From Lysobacter defluvii IMMIB APB-9 = DSM 18482 (GTDB taxonomy: Bacteria > Pseudomonadota > Gammaproteobacteria > Xanthomonadales > Xanthomonadaceae): DNA of 64,000 nucleotides. This document shows positions 1 through 7,537 of this stretch, piece after piece (within the stretch, counting starts at the first letter, position 1; each line of letters starts with the position of its first letter). Below the pieces are notes generated by a model. It did no database searches, had not been told where the DNA came from, and saw only the letters and a list, made by a program, of their open reading frames with translations. Location: contig NZ_AUHT01000008.1 of NCBI RefSeq assembly GCF_000423325.1, positions 186,001 to 250,000 of the forward strand, written 5' to 3'. The position numbers and the translations under genes are program-made.

Positions 1-808
1 TTACCTATCTGACTTGGCGCCTGACGCGTGCAAAAAAACTGATAGGAGGGGGCACATTCGGCAGCGACTGAGTCGCACGGAGTGCCGCATTCCTCGAAGC
101 GCATTGAGCACTCCCCAGCGGCTCGTGGGACGCGCTAGGAGGCCCGTAGAGCCTCGTGAGAGAGTGGCGCCGGGAAGGGCTAGCCGCGGCGCCTGAAGCG
201 CGTCAGGAACGCTCCTGCGGCGAAGGAGGGGCAGCGGCTTGACGCGTACTCAGGGAGTCTGTGTTCACGCGGACGGGTCACCCGCTTCCCATGCGGCCAA
301 CATCTCAGACCATATCTGTCCTCCTAGGGTGAGGAGTAATCGAACCCCCAGAGGTCAGCCACCTCGCACGACTGCGGGGGCGCGCCGCGTGGGACTCAGG
401 GGGCAGCAGCCGCCAAGCAGGAAGCGTATGCGCCTTTCCCGTCTAGCGAGCGCTCAGAGAAATCGGAAGTGGCCAGGGTCGCCCTTTCCTGGAACGCCCG
501 CCTGCCGGGCTTACTCGCCGGCTAGACGCTACGCGCCATGTGTCGCCTGCGTGGCGACCGACGTCGCTATCCTAAGTCAATGGACACCCATCGAGTTCAG
601 GCCGCAAAGCGCGTCCCCACGGGGGAACCCTTTGAACACTTGACGCTGCGGGACCCGCTCCCGCCGGAACAGCAGCGGAATCCGAGAGCAGAGAATACGG
701 GCGTACGAACGGAGGTCGGCGCAAACAATGGCGGAAGGCCGGACTGATAGGTCAAGAAGCCGGGCATGACCAACTAACGACCTCACGAACTTGGGCTTAC
801 GCCCCCCA
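1..808. other. Island stretch without a recognisable gene
   Basis: No convincing gene is visible on either strand. The open frames here (for example a plus-strand frame at 239-643) have Arg/Pro/Ser-rich translations without domain character, lack a ribosome-binding site and overlap one another. There is no tRNA, CRISPR or transposase remnant that I can see. A 9-base string, ACTGATAGG, occurs near 38 and again near 743, which I regard as chance. The stretch lies 3' of the polymerase-like gene and probably continues the accessory island leftwards. Confidence 0.5.
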
Positions 809-2098
809 CTAAAGGGGAGCCGAGCTAGATACCTTAGGTAGCTCCACCTCCACCCTGCCCCTCACCCCCGTTATGTCCCTGAAGGCCTCTTCGAGAGCCT
901 CTCTTCCTAGTGACGCATGCTCGTCCTTGACCAGTAAACAGTCATGAACAGGAAGAGCAATCACCCCCCGTTCCTTCAGCGCCAACAGCGCTTTGACCAC
1001 TACACGACTTTCCATATTCTGGTGCACCAGAGCCTGCGCGGTCCCGAACAATGGAACCAATGCGGGGTGCCGAAGACTGATTGCCTTGATCACGTCCTCA
1101 ATCTTGACCCACCTCGGGAAGAGCTGCCGGGTTCCTTGCGGCATCCGGGTTGGGAGCTTGTCTGCAGCAAGCAGCGCGTTGAAGACCTTCTTTACCCCTT
1201 CGCGTGAGGCCCCCACGCCCGGCACGCCATAGAGGTCGCCAGTGGGAGGTTCAACCCCGACCTGGCCGTACGCGAGTCGTACGGCGAGCTGAGCGAAGTC
1301 CAAGGACGCAACAGGCCGGCCTTCGATTCTAAGCAAGTCCTGCCGTGCTTCCTTCTTGAGCTCTTGCCAGAACCCGTTGAAGAGGCGGCCGCCGCGCTCC
1401 AACGAGCCATCGTTGAAGATGCGCCTGAGGTAGCGCTGCCCCAAGTCGACGCCGTCGGAGACCTCGCACCCTGCCCAACCGAGATCTGCTTGAGCTAGCC
1501 ACTCATTGATCTCTACCATCTCGGCGCGGAGCTGGTGAGCCAGCGGCGCATCAGGGACAGTAAGTCTTCCCGACCTGCCATTGATCTTGGGGCCTCGCAG
1601 GACTATGGGGTCACCCATCAGAGCGGAGTTTCGCCCGATGTCCCTGAAAGTCAGTTCGAGCTCGTTGATCCGTTCGATCAACCGAGCACTGGCGCGAATC
1701 GTCGACCGAACTCCCCCGAAGGGGGATCGATGACCCAGCTGCAGGTCGACTATGTCAACCTCAGGTGATCCTAACGTCCGTACCAGACTGCGAAATTGCT
1801 CAGTCAGGAACGGTGCTCTCCTGGTCCCTGGTGCCAAGGCAGAATTTGACAGCTCCACCACCAGCCATGCTCGCGACTCGCGTAACTCGCGGTGTACTAG
1901 GTCACAGACGAGCGCTGATACTGCCGCCTCGTGGACTATCTGATCCGCCGGCCGCCGACGTCGAACGCGGTTCTCCGTCTCGGCAATTTTCACCAACACT
2001 TCGGCCACCAGCTGTCGCATTGGTTGACTGGCTGGGGTCTTGGAAGGTTCGAAAGGGCGGTCTTTATCCAACGGGATATTGCGTGTTGTTTCGTCCAT
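809..2098 (-). CDS. Family A DNA polymerase-like palm-domain protein
   Basis: About 429 residues from the ATG at 2098; a GTG at 2188 would add 30 residues but has no better ribosome-binding site. The N-terminal half is not recognised. The C-terminal half carries three motifs, in order, like those of the Pol I palm and fingers. At about 264-275 is SLDFAQLAVRL, motif A-like (compare DYSQIELR). At about 299-310 is an R-x3-KK-x2-FN helix, motif B-like. At about 381-390 is ALPVHDCLLV, motif C-like (compare VHDE). No 3'-5' or 5'-3' exonuclease domain fits in this length. Similar short polymerase-like proteins are, as I recall, found on integrative elements of proteobacteria with unknown role. Replication or repair of mobile DNA, or defence, are both inference. 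The gene stands alone and diverges from the HipA-like gene. Confidence 0.6.
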   Translation of the reverse strand: MDETTRNIPLDKDRPFEPSKTPASQPMRQLVAEVLVKIAETENRVRRRRPADQIVHEAAVSALVCDLVHRELRESRAWLVVELSNSALAPGTRRAPFLTEQFRSLVRTLGSPEVDIVDLQLGHRSPFGGVRSTIRASARLIERINELELTFRDIGRNSALMGDPIVLRGPKINGRSGRLTVPDAPLAHQLRAEMVEINEWLAQADLGWAGCEVSDGVDLGQRYLRRIFNDGSLERGGRLFNGFWQELKKEARQDLLRIEGRPVASLDFAQLAVRLAYGQVGVEPPTGDLYGVPGVGASREGVKKVFNALLAADKLPTRMPQGTRQLFPRWVKIEDVIKAISLRHPALVPLFGTAQALVHQNMESRVVVKALLALKERGVIALPVHDCLLVKDEHASLGREALEEAFRDITGVRGRVEVELPKVSSSAPL

Positions 2099-2464
2099 CA
2101 GCCAGCTGCAAAAGTCGATGCCCCGTTCCGGGCGGAGGGGATGCGGGTGTGAGAGTCGAGACAGCGCGAGAGGACCGGAGGCTCGCACAGCGCCCCGCGC
2201 GCGTTAGTATTCTCGCCCCTCTCAGGAACTTAAAGAAGAGCCGTCAGGGAGACGGCGCTGTTCGTCGGTTTGACGATAGCTGTAGATCCAAGGCGGCCCT
2301 TGGGAACCACTTTAAAAAGCCTGTGAGGAATCAGGTGTCTTGCTTCCTTGGCATTCAGGGTTTGCCTGCCGAGCGTGCCCAGTCGGCAATCGCCTTTCCA
2401 CGGCTCAGCAAGTGAGAACGCTCCTGTGTAGAGTGTTGCGCATCCATCGCTCTGGGGAGGCGGC
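2099..2464. other. Divergent intergenic region
   Basis: This 366-base gap separates the leftward polymerase-like gene from the rightward HipA-like gene and must hold both promoters. The only clear signal is a strong ribosome-binding site, GGGGAGG, about four bases before the ATG at 2465. I see no convincing -35/-10 pair, hairpin terminator or structured RNA. The first 90 bases could be coding if the polymerase-like gene starts at the GTG at 2188. Confidence 0.45.
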
Positions 2465-3301
2465 ATGCCACTGATACTGCTGGGCAGCAACTCGTATCGG
2501 GGCGAACTCGCACCTCTCGACGAAAGTGGGGTCGAGTACACGCATCTAGCGTCACTCACGGTTGCCGCCAGTGAAGCCCCTGTGCGCGCATTCGTGAAGG
2601 TCTACCCGAGGGCTTACGTAGGCGGCCAAACGGCTCGCGGGCTGGTAAATGAACTGGTCGGATACTTTTGCGCGGAGCGTGCAGGCCTGCCGGTTCCCCC
2701 GACGGCCGGCTTGATCTCGTTGCAGCACGCGCAACTTTCCACCCCGCCCGCGTGGCTCGATCCCGGTCAACCCGTGATCGGCTGGTGGTCGCAAGATGCC
2801 GGGTTTCCCTCGATCCGTGCTACCTGGAACCTCCAAGCGCTTCCCCAAGGGTCAGCCGCCCTGATACATGCGATGGCACAGGCGCGGGAGTTCCTGATTA
2901 AGCATTGTTCCACGCCAAGCATCGTTGCGCTCGATGATCTCATCGCTAATGTCGACCGCAACCTTGGCAACCTGCTTCACAGCCCCGGCTCGCTCACCCT
3001 CATCGACCACGGACGTTCCCTGACTGGCCCTGCGTGGCGTCGACCGGACCTCGTGGCCGGGAACGCCTTCATGAACGTTGTTCGTGACCTCCTAGGTCCG
3101 GCCGCAGAAACGCTGCCTTTCAGGGGGGCGGTAATGGCCGAGTACACCACCATCGTCTCGAAGGTCTCTCCTGCCATGCCCGAGCTGAAGCAGCTGCTCG
3201 ACCACTTGCTTGACCCTCTCGACTCGAGGGCGGCACATGATTTCCTCCACGGGCGCTCTGCCCCCGGCTCTATTGCGCGAAGGATTGGGGTGGTTGCATG
3301 A
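2465..3301 (+). CDS. HipA-like kinase-fold protein
   Basis: 278 residues, ATG with a strong GGGGAGG ribosome-binding site. The kinase-like signature is visible. Lys45 in FVKVYP is the probable ATP-binding lysine. An acidic residue follows in the helix NELVGYFCAERAGLPVP at about 62-78. The catalytic segment DDLIANVDRNLGNLL spans about 157-171, with Asp164, Asn166 and Asn169 placed as in HipA. LIDHG at about 179-183 corresponds to the metal-binding DFG-like site. It is shorter than classical HipA (about 440 residues) and lacks the HipA N-terminal subdomain and a HipB partner, so it fits the stand-alone HipA-like family usually paired with a DUF3037 protein. The next gene overlaps it by four bases (ATGA), so the two are probably co-translated. 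Protein phosphorylation in a toxin-antitoxin or defence role is inference. Confidence 0.7.
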   Translation: MPLILLGSNSYRGELAPLDESGVEYTHLASLTVAASEAPVRAFVKVYPRAYVGGQTARGLVNELVGYFCAERAGLPVPPTAGLISLQHAQLSTPPAWLDPGQPVIGWWSQDAGFPSIRATWNLQALPQGSAALIHAMAQAREFLIKHCSTPSIVALDDLIANVDRNLGNLLHSPGSLTLIDHGRSLTGPAWRRPDLVAGNAFMNVVRDLLGPAAETLPFRGAVMAEYTTIVSKVSPAMPELKQLLDHLLDPLDSRAAHDFLHGRSAPGSIARRIGVVA

Positions 3302-4203
3302 AGAATCCAGATGAAATCGCAGCCTTCATCGCGTGCCAAGACCACAGGGCGAAACACGCGGTCTCAGGGCGCTGGCACAACCTCCAGATCCGCCCTGACT
3401 TGGGAAGCGGTGAGCTCCTCAACGCCGGCGTGGCCTTCGTCGACGAAGGAAGCCGCGTTCACCTGAGGATGGCCCGGGATCTGTCCAGGTTGAAGTGCCT
3501 GTATGACGACCGAGTCGATGTCCAAAGCTTCGAGCAGCTCTCAATGCTGATCGAAGAGGCCTTTGACGGTGCGAACTGGGAAGACTTCAGGCTGTCCCAG
3601 CTGAGCGCACACGTCTCGCTGAGTGGCGGCAGGTACGCTTCCGGTACCAGCATCAGCGAGATCCTCTCGAGCTTCTACGAGGCAACGGTGCCGATTGGCA
3701 AGCGGCCAGAAGGGGCCAAAGGAGTGCGCACAACACGCACGAGGAGCATCTCTACCCAAACGGCAAGGGATAGCGTCATTCAGCGCCTCATGCAGCGTAT
3801 GGGACAGAGGGCGCTGCCGTACATCGCGCGCGGTCCATGGACACTGAGTGAACCTACAGGTCAGGTGCACCAACTGGATCTTCCGATTCGGGCTCCAGGG
3901 AAGTTGTGCGCGACAGTGGTCTCGCTTTGGGCAAAGGAGAGGTACAGGCGGAAGTTTCAGCTCGCTCAGGCCGGTCTCGATCTCGGAACGGTGCAGGCAC
4001 AATCCCCAACCGAGCGGCTGGGCTTATTCGTCATGAGGCCGATGGAGGAGGAGGGCTACTCGCAGGACGATTTGAACGCGATAGACAACGAAATTGACGA
4101 GGCCTCGTGGCAGCTGAGAAAGGTGGCAAACATCCAGGTCGAGCAGGGAGAGGATGCAGAATCGCTTTCCGAGAAGTTAGAGGAGTGGCTTGAGGCTGCT
4201 TGA
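3298..4203 (+). CDS. DUF3037-like partner of the HipA-like kinase
   Basis: 301 residues, starting at the ATG that overlaps the stop of the HipA-like gene. The N-terminal segment at about residues 23-50, with RWHNLQIRPDLGSGELLNAG followed by VAFV, resembles the opening of DUF3037 proteins, which typically read as a short strand followed by GE-x-LNVGV. No enzymatic motif is visible; the C-terminal third is acidic and probably helical. DUF3037 proteins are commonly encoded beside HipA-like kinases and have no established function that I know of. A role as regulator, substrate or antitoxin-like partner is inference from the translational coupling. The family call is moderate because only the N-terminal part resembles it. 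Confidence 0.55.
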   Translation: MKNPDEIAAFIACQDHRAKHAVSGRWHNLQIRPDLGSGELLNAGVAFVDEGSRVHLRMARDLSRLKCLYDDRVDVQSFEQLSMLIEEAFDGANWEDFRLSQLSAHVSLSGGRYASGTSISEILSSFYEATVPIGKRPEGAKGVRTTRTRSISTQTARDSVIQRLMQRMGQRALPYIARGPWTLSEPTGQVHQLDLPIRAPGKLCATVVSLWAKERYRRKFQLAQAGLDLGTVQAQSPTERLGLFVMRPMEEEGYSQDDLNAIDNEIDEASWQLRKVANIQVEQGEDAESLSEKLEEWLEAA

Positions 4204-4369
4204 GGCGGATCCTTGTACCTACCAGCCACCGTGTGCGGACGTTAGGGACTTGGCGAAGCTGATTCCTGATGCCTTGAAGAGCTACGTCTGAACGCCTTCA
4301 CTTGCGCGTACGCTGAATCGCACAAGTCCGGCTCCAAGCAGGACTCCCACGAAAAGGCCATCGCGGCTT

Positions 4370-5050
4370 TCAGTTCATCTTTTCTAAGAGCTTCTTGAGG
4401 TTAGCGACTGAGGACCGATGCCAGCGCGCACCTCGAGGCGTCAGGACGCCACGTTGATTCAACTCGGCTGCAATCATTCCGAGACTTTCTACCCCAGCTG
4501 TGTGGAGCTCACATAGAATTGGGCGGAGCGCCTCAGCATGTCGGATTGCTTTCTGCTGCACGGCTGCCACAGCTGCAACATTGCCCTGTGCCGCCCGAAC
4601 CAGTGCCGCTGCTCCGTTCGGATTCCCGAGTTTCTGCCCCCGAGCCTTGGCTGCCAGCAGGGCTTCTCTGGTGCGCCTTGAGATCGCTTGACGCTCCTGT
4701 TGAGCCACCAGCGCCATGATCCCCACAGTCAGTTCGTTGGCGTCTGGCATATCGGCAGCGATGAACTTTGCGCCACTGTCCTGCAGTGCCAGAAGGAAGG
4801 CAGCGTTGCGAGAGAGGCGGTCGAGCTTGGCGATCACCAACGTGGCGCCCGTAACCTTGGAAAGGTGCAGGGCCTTGGTGAGCTGAGGACGGGCGTCGAG
4901 CCTGCCACTCTCAACCTCGACGAAAGTCTCCAAGACGGTACCGCCGCGCTGGGATACGAATGCGGAGATGGCGCCACGCTGGGCATCCAGCCCCAACCCC
5001 GACTGGCCCTGCCTGGCTGTCGAGACACGTAGGTAGGCCACGTACTTCAC
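4370..5050 (-). CDS. Serine site-specific recombinase (resolvase/invertase family)
   Basis: 226 residues. The start is the GTG at 5050, preceded by GGAG at seven bases. The N-terminal catalytic resolvase domain (about 1-140) begins YVAYLRVSTARQG, with the nucleophilic serine at position 10 between conserved arginines. It contains KLDRLSRN and QQERQAISRRTREAL, typical of the family. The C-terminal part (about 165-226) has the recombinase-domain signature IAAELNQRGVLTPRGARWHRSSV, a helix-turn-helix DNA-binding region. The length matches small resolvases/invertases rather than large phage integrases. It could resolve or invert DNA within the island; it is not obviously the integrase that placed the island at a tRNA, which is normally a tyrosine recombinase. 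A symmetrical site overlaps its ribosome-binding region (5051-5090). Confidence 0.88.
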   Translation of the reverse strand: MKYVAYLRVSTARQGQSGLGLDAQRGAISAFVSQRGGTVLETFVEVESGRLDARPQLTKALHLSKVTGATLVIAKLDRLSRNAAFLLALQDSGAKFIAADMPDANELTVGIMALVAQQERQAISRRTREALLAAKARGQKLGNPNGAAALVRAAQGNVAAVAAVQQKAIRHAEALRPILCELHTAGVESLGMIAAELNQRGVLTPRGARWHRSSVANLKKLLEKMN

Positions 5051-5090
5051 TGTACAACTCCGCGTAACGGTCGTTAGGCGACTTTGTACA
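5051..5090. repeat. Concentric inverted repeats, probable recombinase site or operator
   Basis: Two nested inverted repeats share one centre at 5070.5. The outer arms are TGTACAA (5051-5057) and TTGTACA (5084-5090). The inner arms are TAACG (5065-5069) and CGTTA (5072-5076), around a central GT dinucleotide. The gaps between arms are seven bases on each side. A dyad with a 2-bp centre is what a serine recombinase dimer cuts, and the site abuts the recombinase start codon, covering its ribosome-binding site. It may therefore be a crossover site, an autoregulatory operator, or both. No second copy was noticed in the window. Confidence 0.5.
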
Positions 5091-5183
5091 TCAGGCGGTT
5101 ATGGAGGTCCAGCGCGTCCGCATTGAGCGGCCTGCCTAGAGGAGCGGCACTGCCGACACCTAGCTCGCGGCTCCGAACGAAGG

Positions 5184-5675
5184 TCATTTGTCAGCCAAGT
5201 CGGCCATCTGCCGCAGGCGCCTCCTGGCAGCCCACAGACCAAAGTCCACGACGTTTCCACCTGCGTGGTTCGCTTGCAGGTCGCGGAGGTATGCCCCCGC
5301 CTGGTCCTCGAGCACGGCTTCAAGCCTGCCGATCCAATCGCCGGTCACATCAGCCACCAGCAAGTCTGACTCCTGACTCATCCAAGGCTCGAGAAGGAGC
5401 TCGCCCTCGCCACTACTCGTGTCTGCATGGAGCAGGAGAAACCTGTCGTAACCGTGTACGAGGCCATCGTCCGGCGCCCACGCCTCGCCCTCACGCTCTG
5501 CGGACAGCGGGTGAACGGTGTAGTCCTCTTCGGCCGTAATTCTCTCCCACGCCACATCTTTCGCGGCCAGCTCGACAGCGCGAAGCATTGCAGTCGACGC
5601 ATCTTCAGCCTCGACTTCGATCACCGCGGCCTCAACAGCAGCCCGCACTACCCTTACTGAGTACTTCGAACGCAT
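5184..5675 (-). CDS. Hypothetical protein, 163 residues
   Basis: Not recognised. The start is placed at the ATG at 5675 because GGAGA stands six bases before it, while the frame upstream of that has no such site. The product is acidic and soluble, with no signal peptide or membrane segment. It opens with a short beta-rich stretch (KYSVRVVRAAVEAAVIEVEA) followed by a helix rich in alanine, and ends in a basic helix RRRLRQMADLADK. It lies between the recombinase and another small leftward gene, in sequence of island-like composition. Its role is unknown. Confidence 0.6.
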   Translation of the reverse strand: MRSKYSVRVVRAAVEAAVIEVEAEDASTAMLRAVELAAKDVAWERITAEEDYTVHPLSAEREGEAWAPDDGLVHGYDRFLLLHADTSSGEGELLLEPWMSQESDLLVADVTGDWIGRLEAVLEDQAGAYLRDLQANHAGGNVVDFGLWAARRRLRQMADLADK

Positions 5676-5906
5676 ACAAGTCTCCGACAACGTCTTCTCA
5701 TTGAATGGTTTGGCCGCCACCATTGCAAGCGGCGGCCTGGAACCGCGCCTGCTCTCTGAGCCTGCGTGCTGCACCGCTATAGTCGCTCGAACGCACACGC
5801 CACATTCGCCCTATCACTACTACCTGACGGGGGCATGGGGGGAATCCAGCTAGCAGTCGCTCATCGAAGGCCCGCGGAAATTTTTCTCGAAAGCGTCAGC
5901 CCAGCC

Positions 5907-6140
5907 TCAGGCAGACCCACGACTCGCCACCGGAAGGACTACGCGCTGGGCGAACCGAAGGGCCGCACAGCGCCACTCCGGTCCTGAGGACTCTCGTTCG
6001 TGATCGCGGCTATCTGTTTCACCCCCCCCGGCCGCAAGAGCATGCGCTGCCATCAGTGCTCTAAGACGGCTGTCGAAGAATTCTCGGTGCCGAGAGGAGA
6101 CAACTTCGAAGCCGCCGGCAATCTCAATGATCCTGACCAT
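5907..6140 (-). CDS. Small hypothetical protein, 77 residues
   Basis: The gene is supported mainly by an almost perfect ribosome-binding site: GGAGGTGA ends four bases before the ATG at 6140. The product starts MVRIIEIAGGFEVVSSRHRE, which reads as a short beta strand pair followed by a helix (residues about 20-40), and ends in a low-complexity, charged tail. No family is recognised. It lies upstream of and in the same direction as the 163-residue gene, 230 bases away, so it is probably a separate transcription unit. The C-terminal half looks less like a conserved protein than the first 40 residues. Confidence 0.45.
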   Translation of the reverse strand: MVRIIEIAGGFEVVSSRHREFFDSRLRALMAAHALAAGGGETDSRDHERESSGPEWRCAALRFAQRVVLPVASRGSA

Positions 6141-6349
6141 ACAATCACCTCCAGAGGAGCTACTACCCTCACTCTGCAGGCGCGCAGGTACGGTAGGAAA
6201 AGCTCTGGCTGCGCTATAGGAGATCCACTAATTCTGGATTCGCAGAGCTTGAAATGCATCAGAGGATGACGCGGACGATGCCTTGGCCCCTGAGCTCGTC
6301 TCAGTCATGCTCGGGCCTAACGCGAGTTGATGAGGAAGGATAACAAGCC

Positions 6350-7435
6350 ATGTCGAACGCTTGGTCATTGATCACAATCGACTCAGGTCGTCAGTACGGG
6401 GGCAACGATGGCTACGAAGAAAACCCCTCCGCGTATTACACGTATGACAGTCGAGTTCCAAACCACAAACAGCTCGCAGAGGGCGATGTGGTCTTCGTCC
6501 GAAATGCCACACATATACTTGGTGCAGCTCTGGTTGAGTCAGTTTCGTCGCAACCGGGAAGCAAGATGGAGCGTCGGTGCCCAAGCTGCGGCGCTGTAAA
6601 TGTACGTGAGCGCAAATCGAGAAATCCGGCTTGGCGCTGTTCGAAGTGCCGCGCCGAATTCGAGAATCCGGTCGAGAATATTGTCGATGTCAGATCGTTT
6701 ACTGCCCACTACGGCAAGACATTTCGGACTGCGCCTCCCAACCTCGACGCAAGACTACTGAAGCAGGCTGCAGCCTCCCCCAACGACCAGCTTGCGATCG
6801 AACGCCTTGACGTTGGCAAGCTTGCGAAAGTATTAGGCGGCGCTTTTCTGTCGGCAGGCGATTTGCTCCGCACAGCGGCTCTCAGCAAGACGCTTGATCC
6901 AGGAGACGCTGATGCGTCACCAGCCACCGAAAATCCATCGAATTACGCGATCTGGGAGGGCGACGAGCGCGAGGCAGTGCTGAGATCAATCCGGATTCGA
7001 CGCGGGCAGCAGAGCTTTCGCAGGCGACTTATAAGAGCCTACGGAGGTCGCTGTGCGGTTAGCGGATGCGAACTTCTCGACCTGTTGGAAGCCGCACACA
7101 TCTCTCCATATAAGGGCGCGGCAGACCACCACCTTGAAAACGGACTATTGCTCCGCGCCGATCTGCACACACTGTTTGACCTTGGACACCTGGCGATCGA
7201 GCCGATAACCATGACGGCCAAGTTTTCGAAAGCCGCCGCTCTTGGCGGCTACGCCCAGCTTGACGGAACTAGACTTACAAAACCACTACCATCGGCGGCA
7301 GCACTGCAACTTAGGTGGAGCATATTTGTTCGTAACCACATGACCCCATGCGGTCTAGAAAAAATGGCTAAGGAACCCGCCGCGCATTCTCATGGAATTC
7401 ACAAGGATCCCGGTGGACCCGAAGGACATCCATAA
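6350..7435 (+). CDS. HNH endonuclease with zinc ribbon and PUA-like N-terminus
   Basis: 361 residues, ATG preceded by GAGGAAGGA. Three parts are visible. Residues about 1-65 resemble a PUA/EVE-type module, with EGDVVFVRNATHILGAALVE. A four-cysteine zinc ribbon follows (C77, C80, C97, C100). The C-terminal nuclease (about 220-290) is of the HNH_2 type, with C235, C240, the metal/active-site segment AAHIS (H250), N264, and DLHTLFD (H273). Nucleases with this HNH form and an added base-reading domain include modification-dependent restriction enzymes of the McrA kind. Whether this N-terminus reads modified DNA is inference. The gene converges on the DISARM-like operon with about 100 bases between, and could be a stand-alone type IV-like restriction factor or an accessory nuclease of that system. 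Confidence 0.75.
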   Translation: MSNAWSLITIDSGRQYGGNDGYEENPSAYYTYDSRVPNHKQLAEGDVVFVRNATHILGAALVESVSSQPGSKMERRCPSCGAVNVRERKSRNPAWRCSKCRAEFENPVENIVDVRSFTAHYGKTFRTAPPNLDARLLKQAAASPNDQLAIERLDVGKLAKVLGGAFLSAGDLLRTAALSKTLDPGDADASPATENPSNYAIWEGDEREAVLRSIRIRRGQQSFRRRLIRAYGGRCAVSGCELLDLLEAAHISPYKGAADHHLENGLLLRADLHTLFDLGHLAIEPITMTAKFSKAAALGGYAQLDGTRLTKPLPSAAALQLRWSIFVRNHMTPCGLEKMAKEPAAHSHGIHKDPGGPEGHP

Positions 7436-7537
7436 AACGCAACTGGAATTTCGAGATGCGAACTCTCCAAGTGTTTTCCTTAGGGCCGGTGACCATCCCG
7501 GCCCTGCCGTATTGCCGAGCCGGCCCACCAGAACACG

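Noticed and set aside
239..643. Plus-strand open frame of 134 codons at the left edge
   Set aside because: No ribosome-binding site, no domain character, biased Arg/Pro/Ser content and overlap with other spurious frames.
38..751. Direct repeat ACTGATAGG near 38 and 743 as an att or insertion-sequence scar
   Set aside because: Nine bases is short, flanks differ, and no transposase lies between the copies.
809..2098. Retron or group II intron reverse transcriptase
   Set aside because: The YxDD motif of reverse transcriptases is absent; the motifs fit family A polymerases instead, and no retron-type RNA structure was evident beside the gene.
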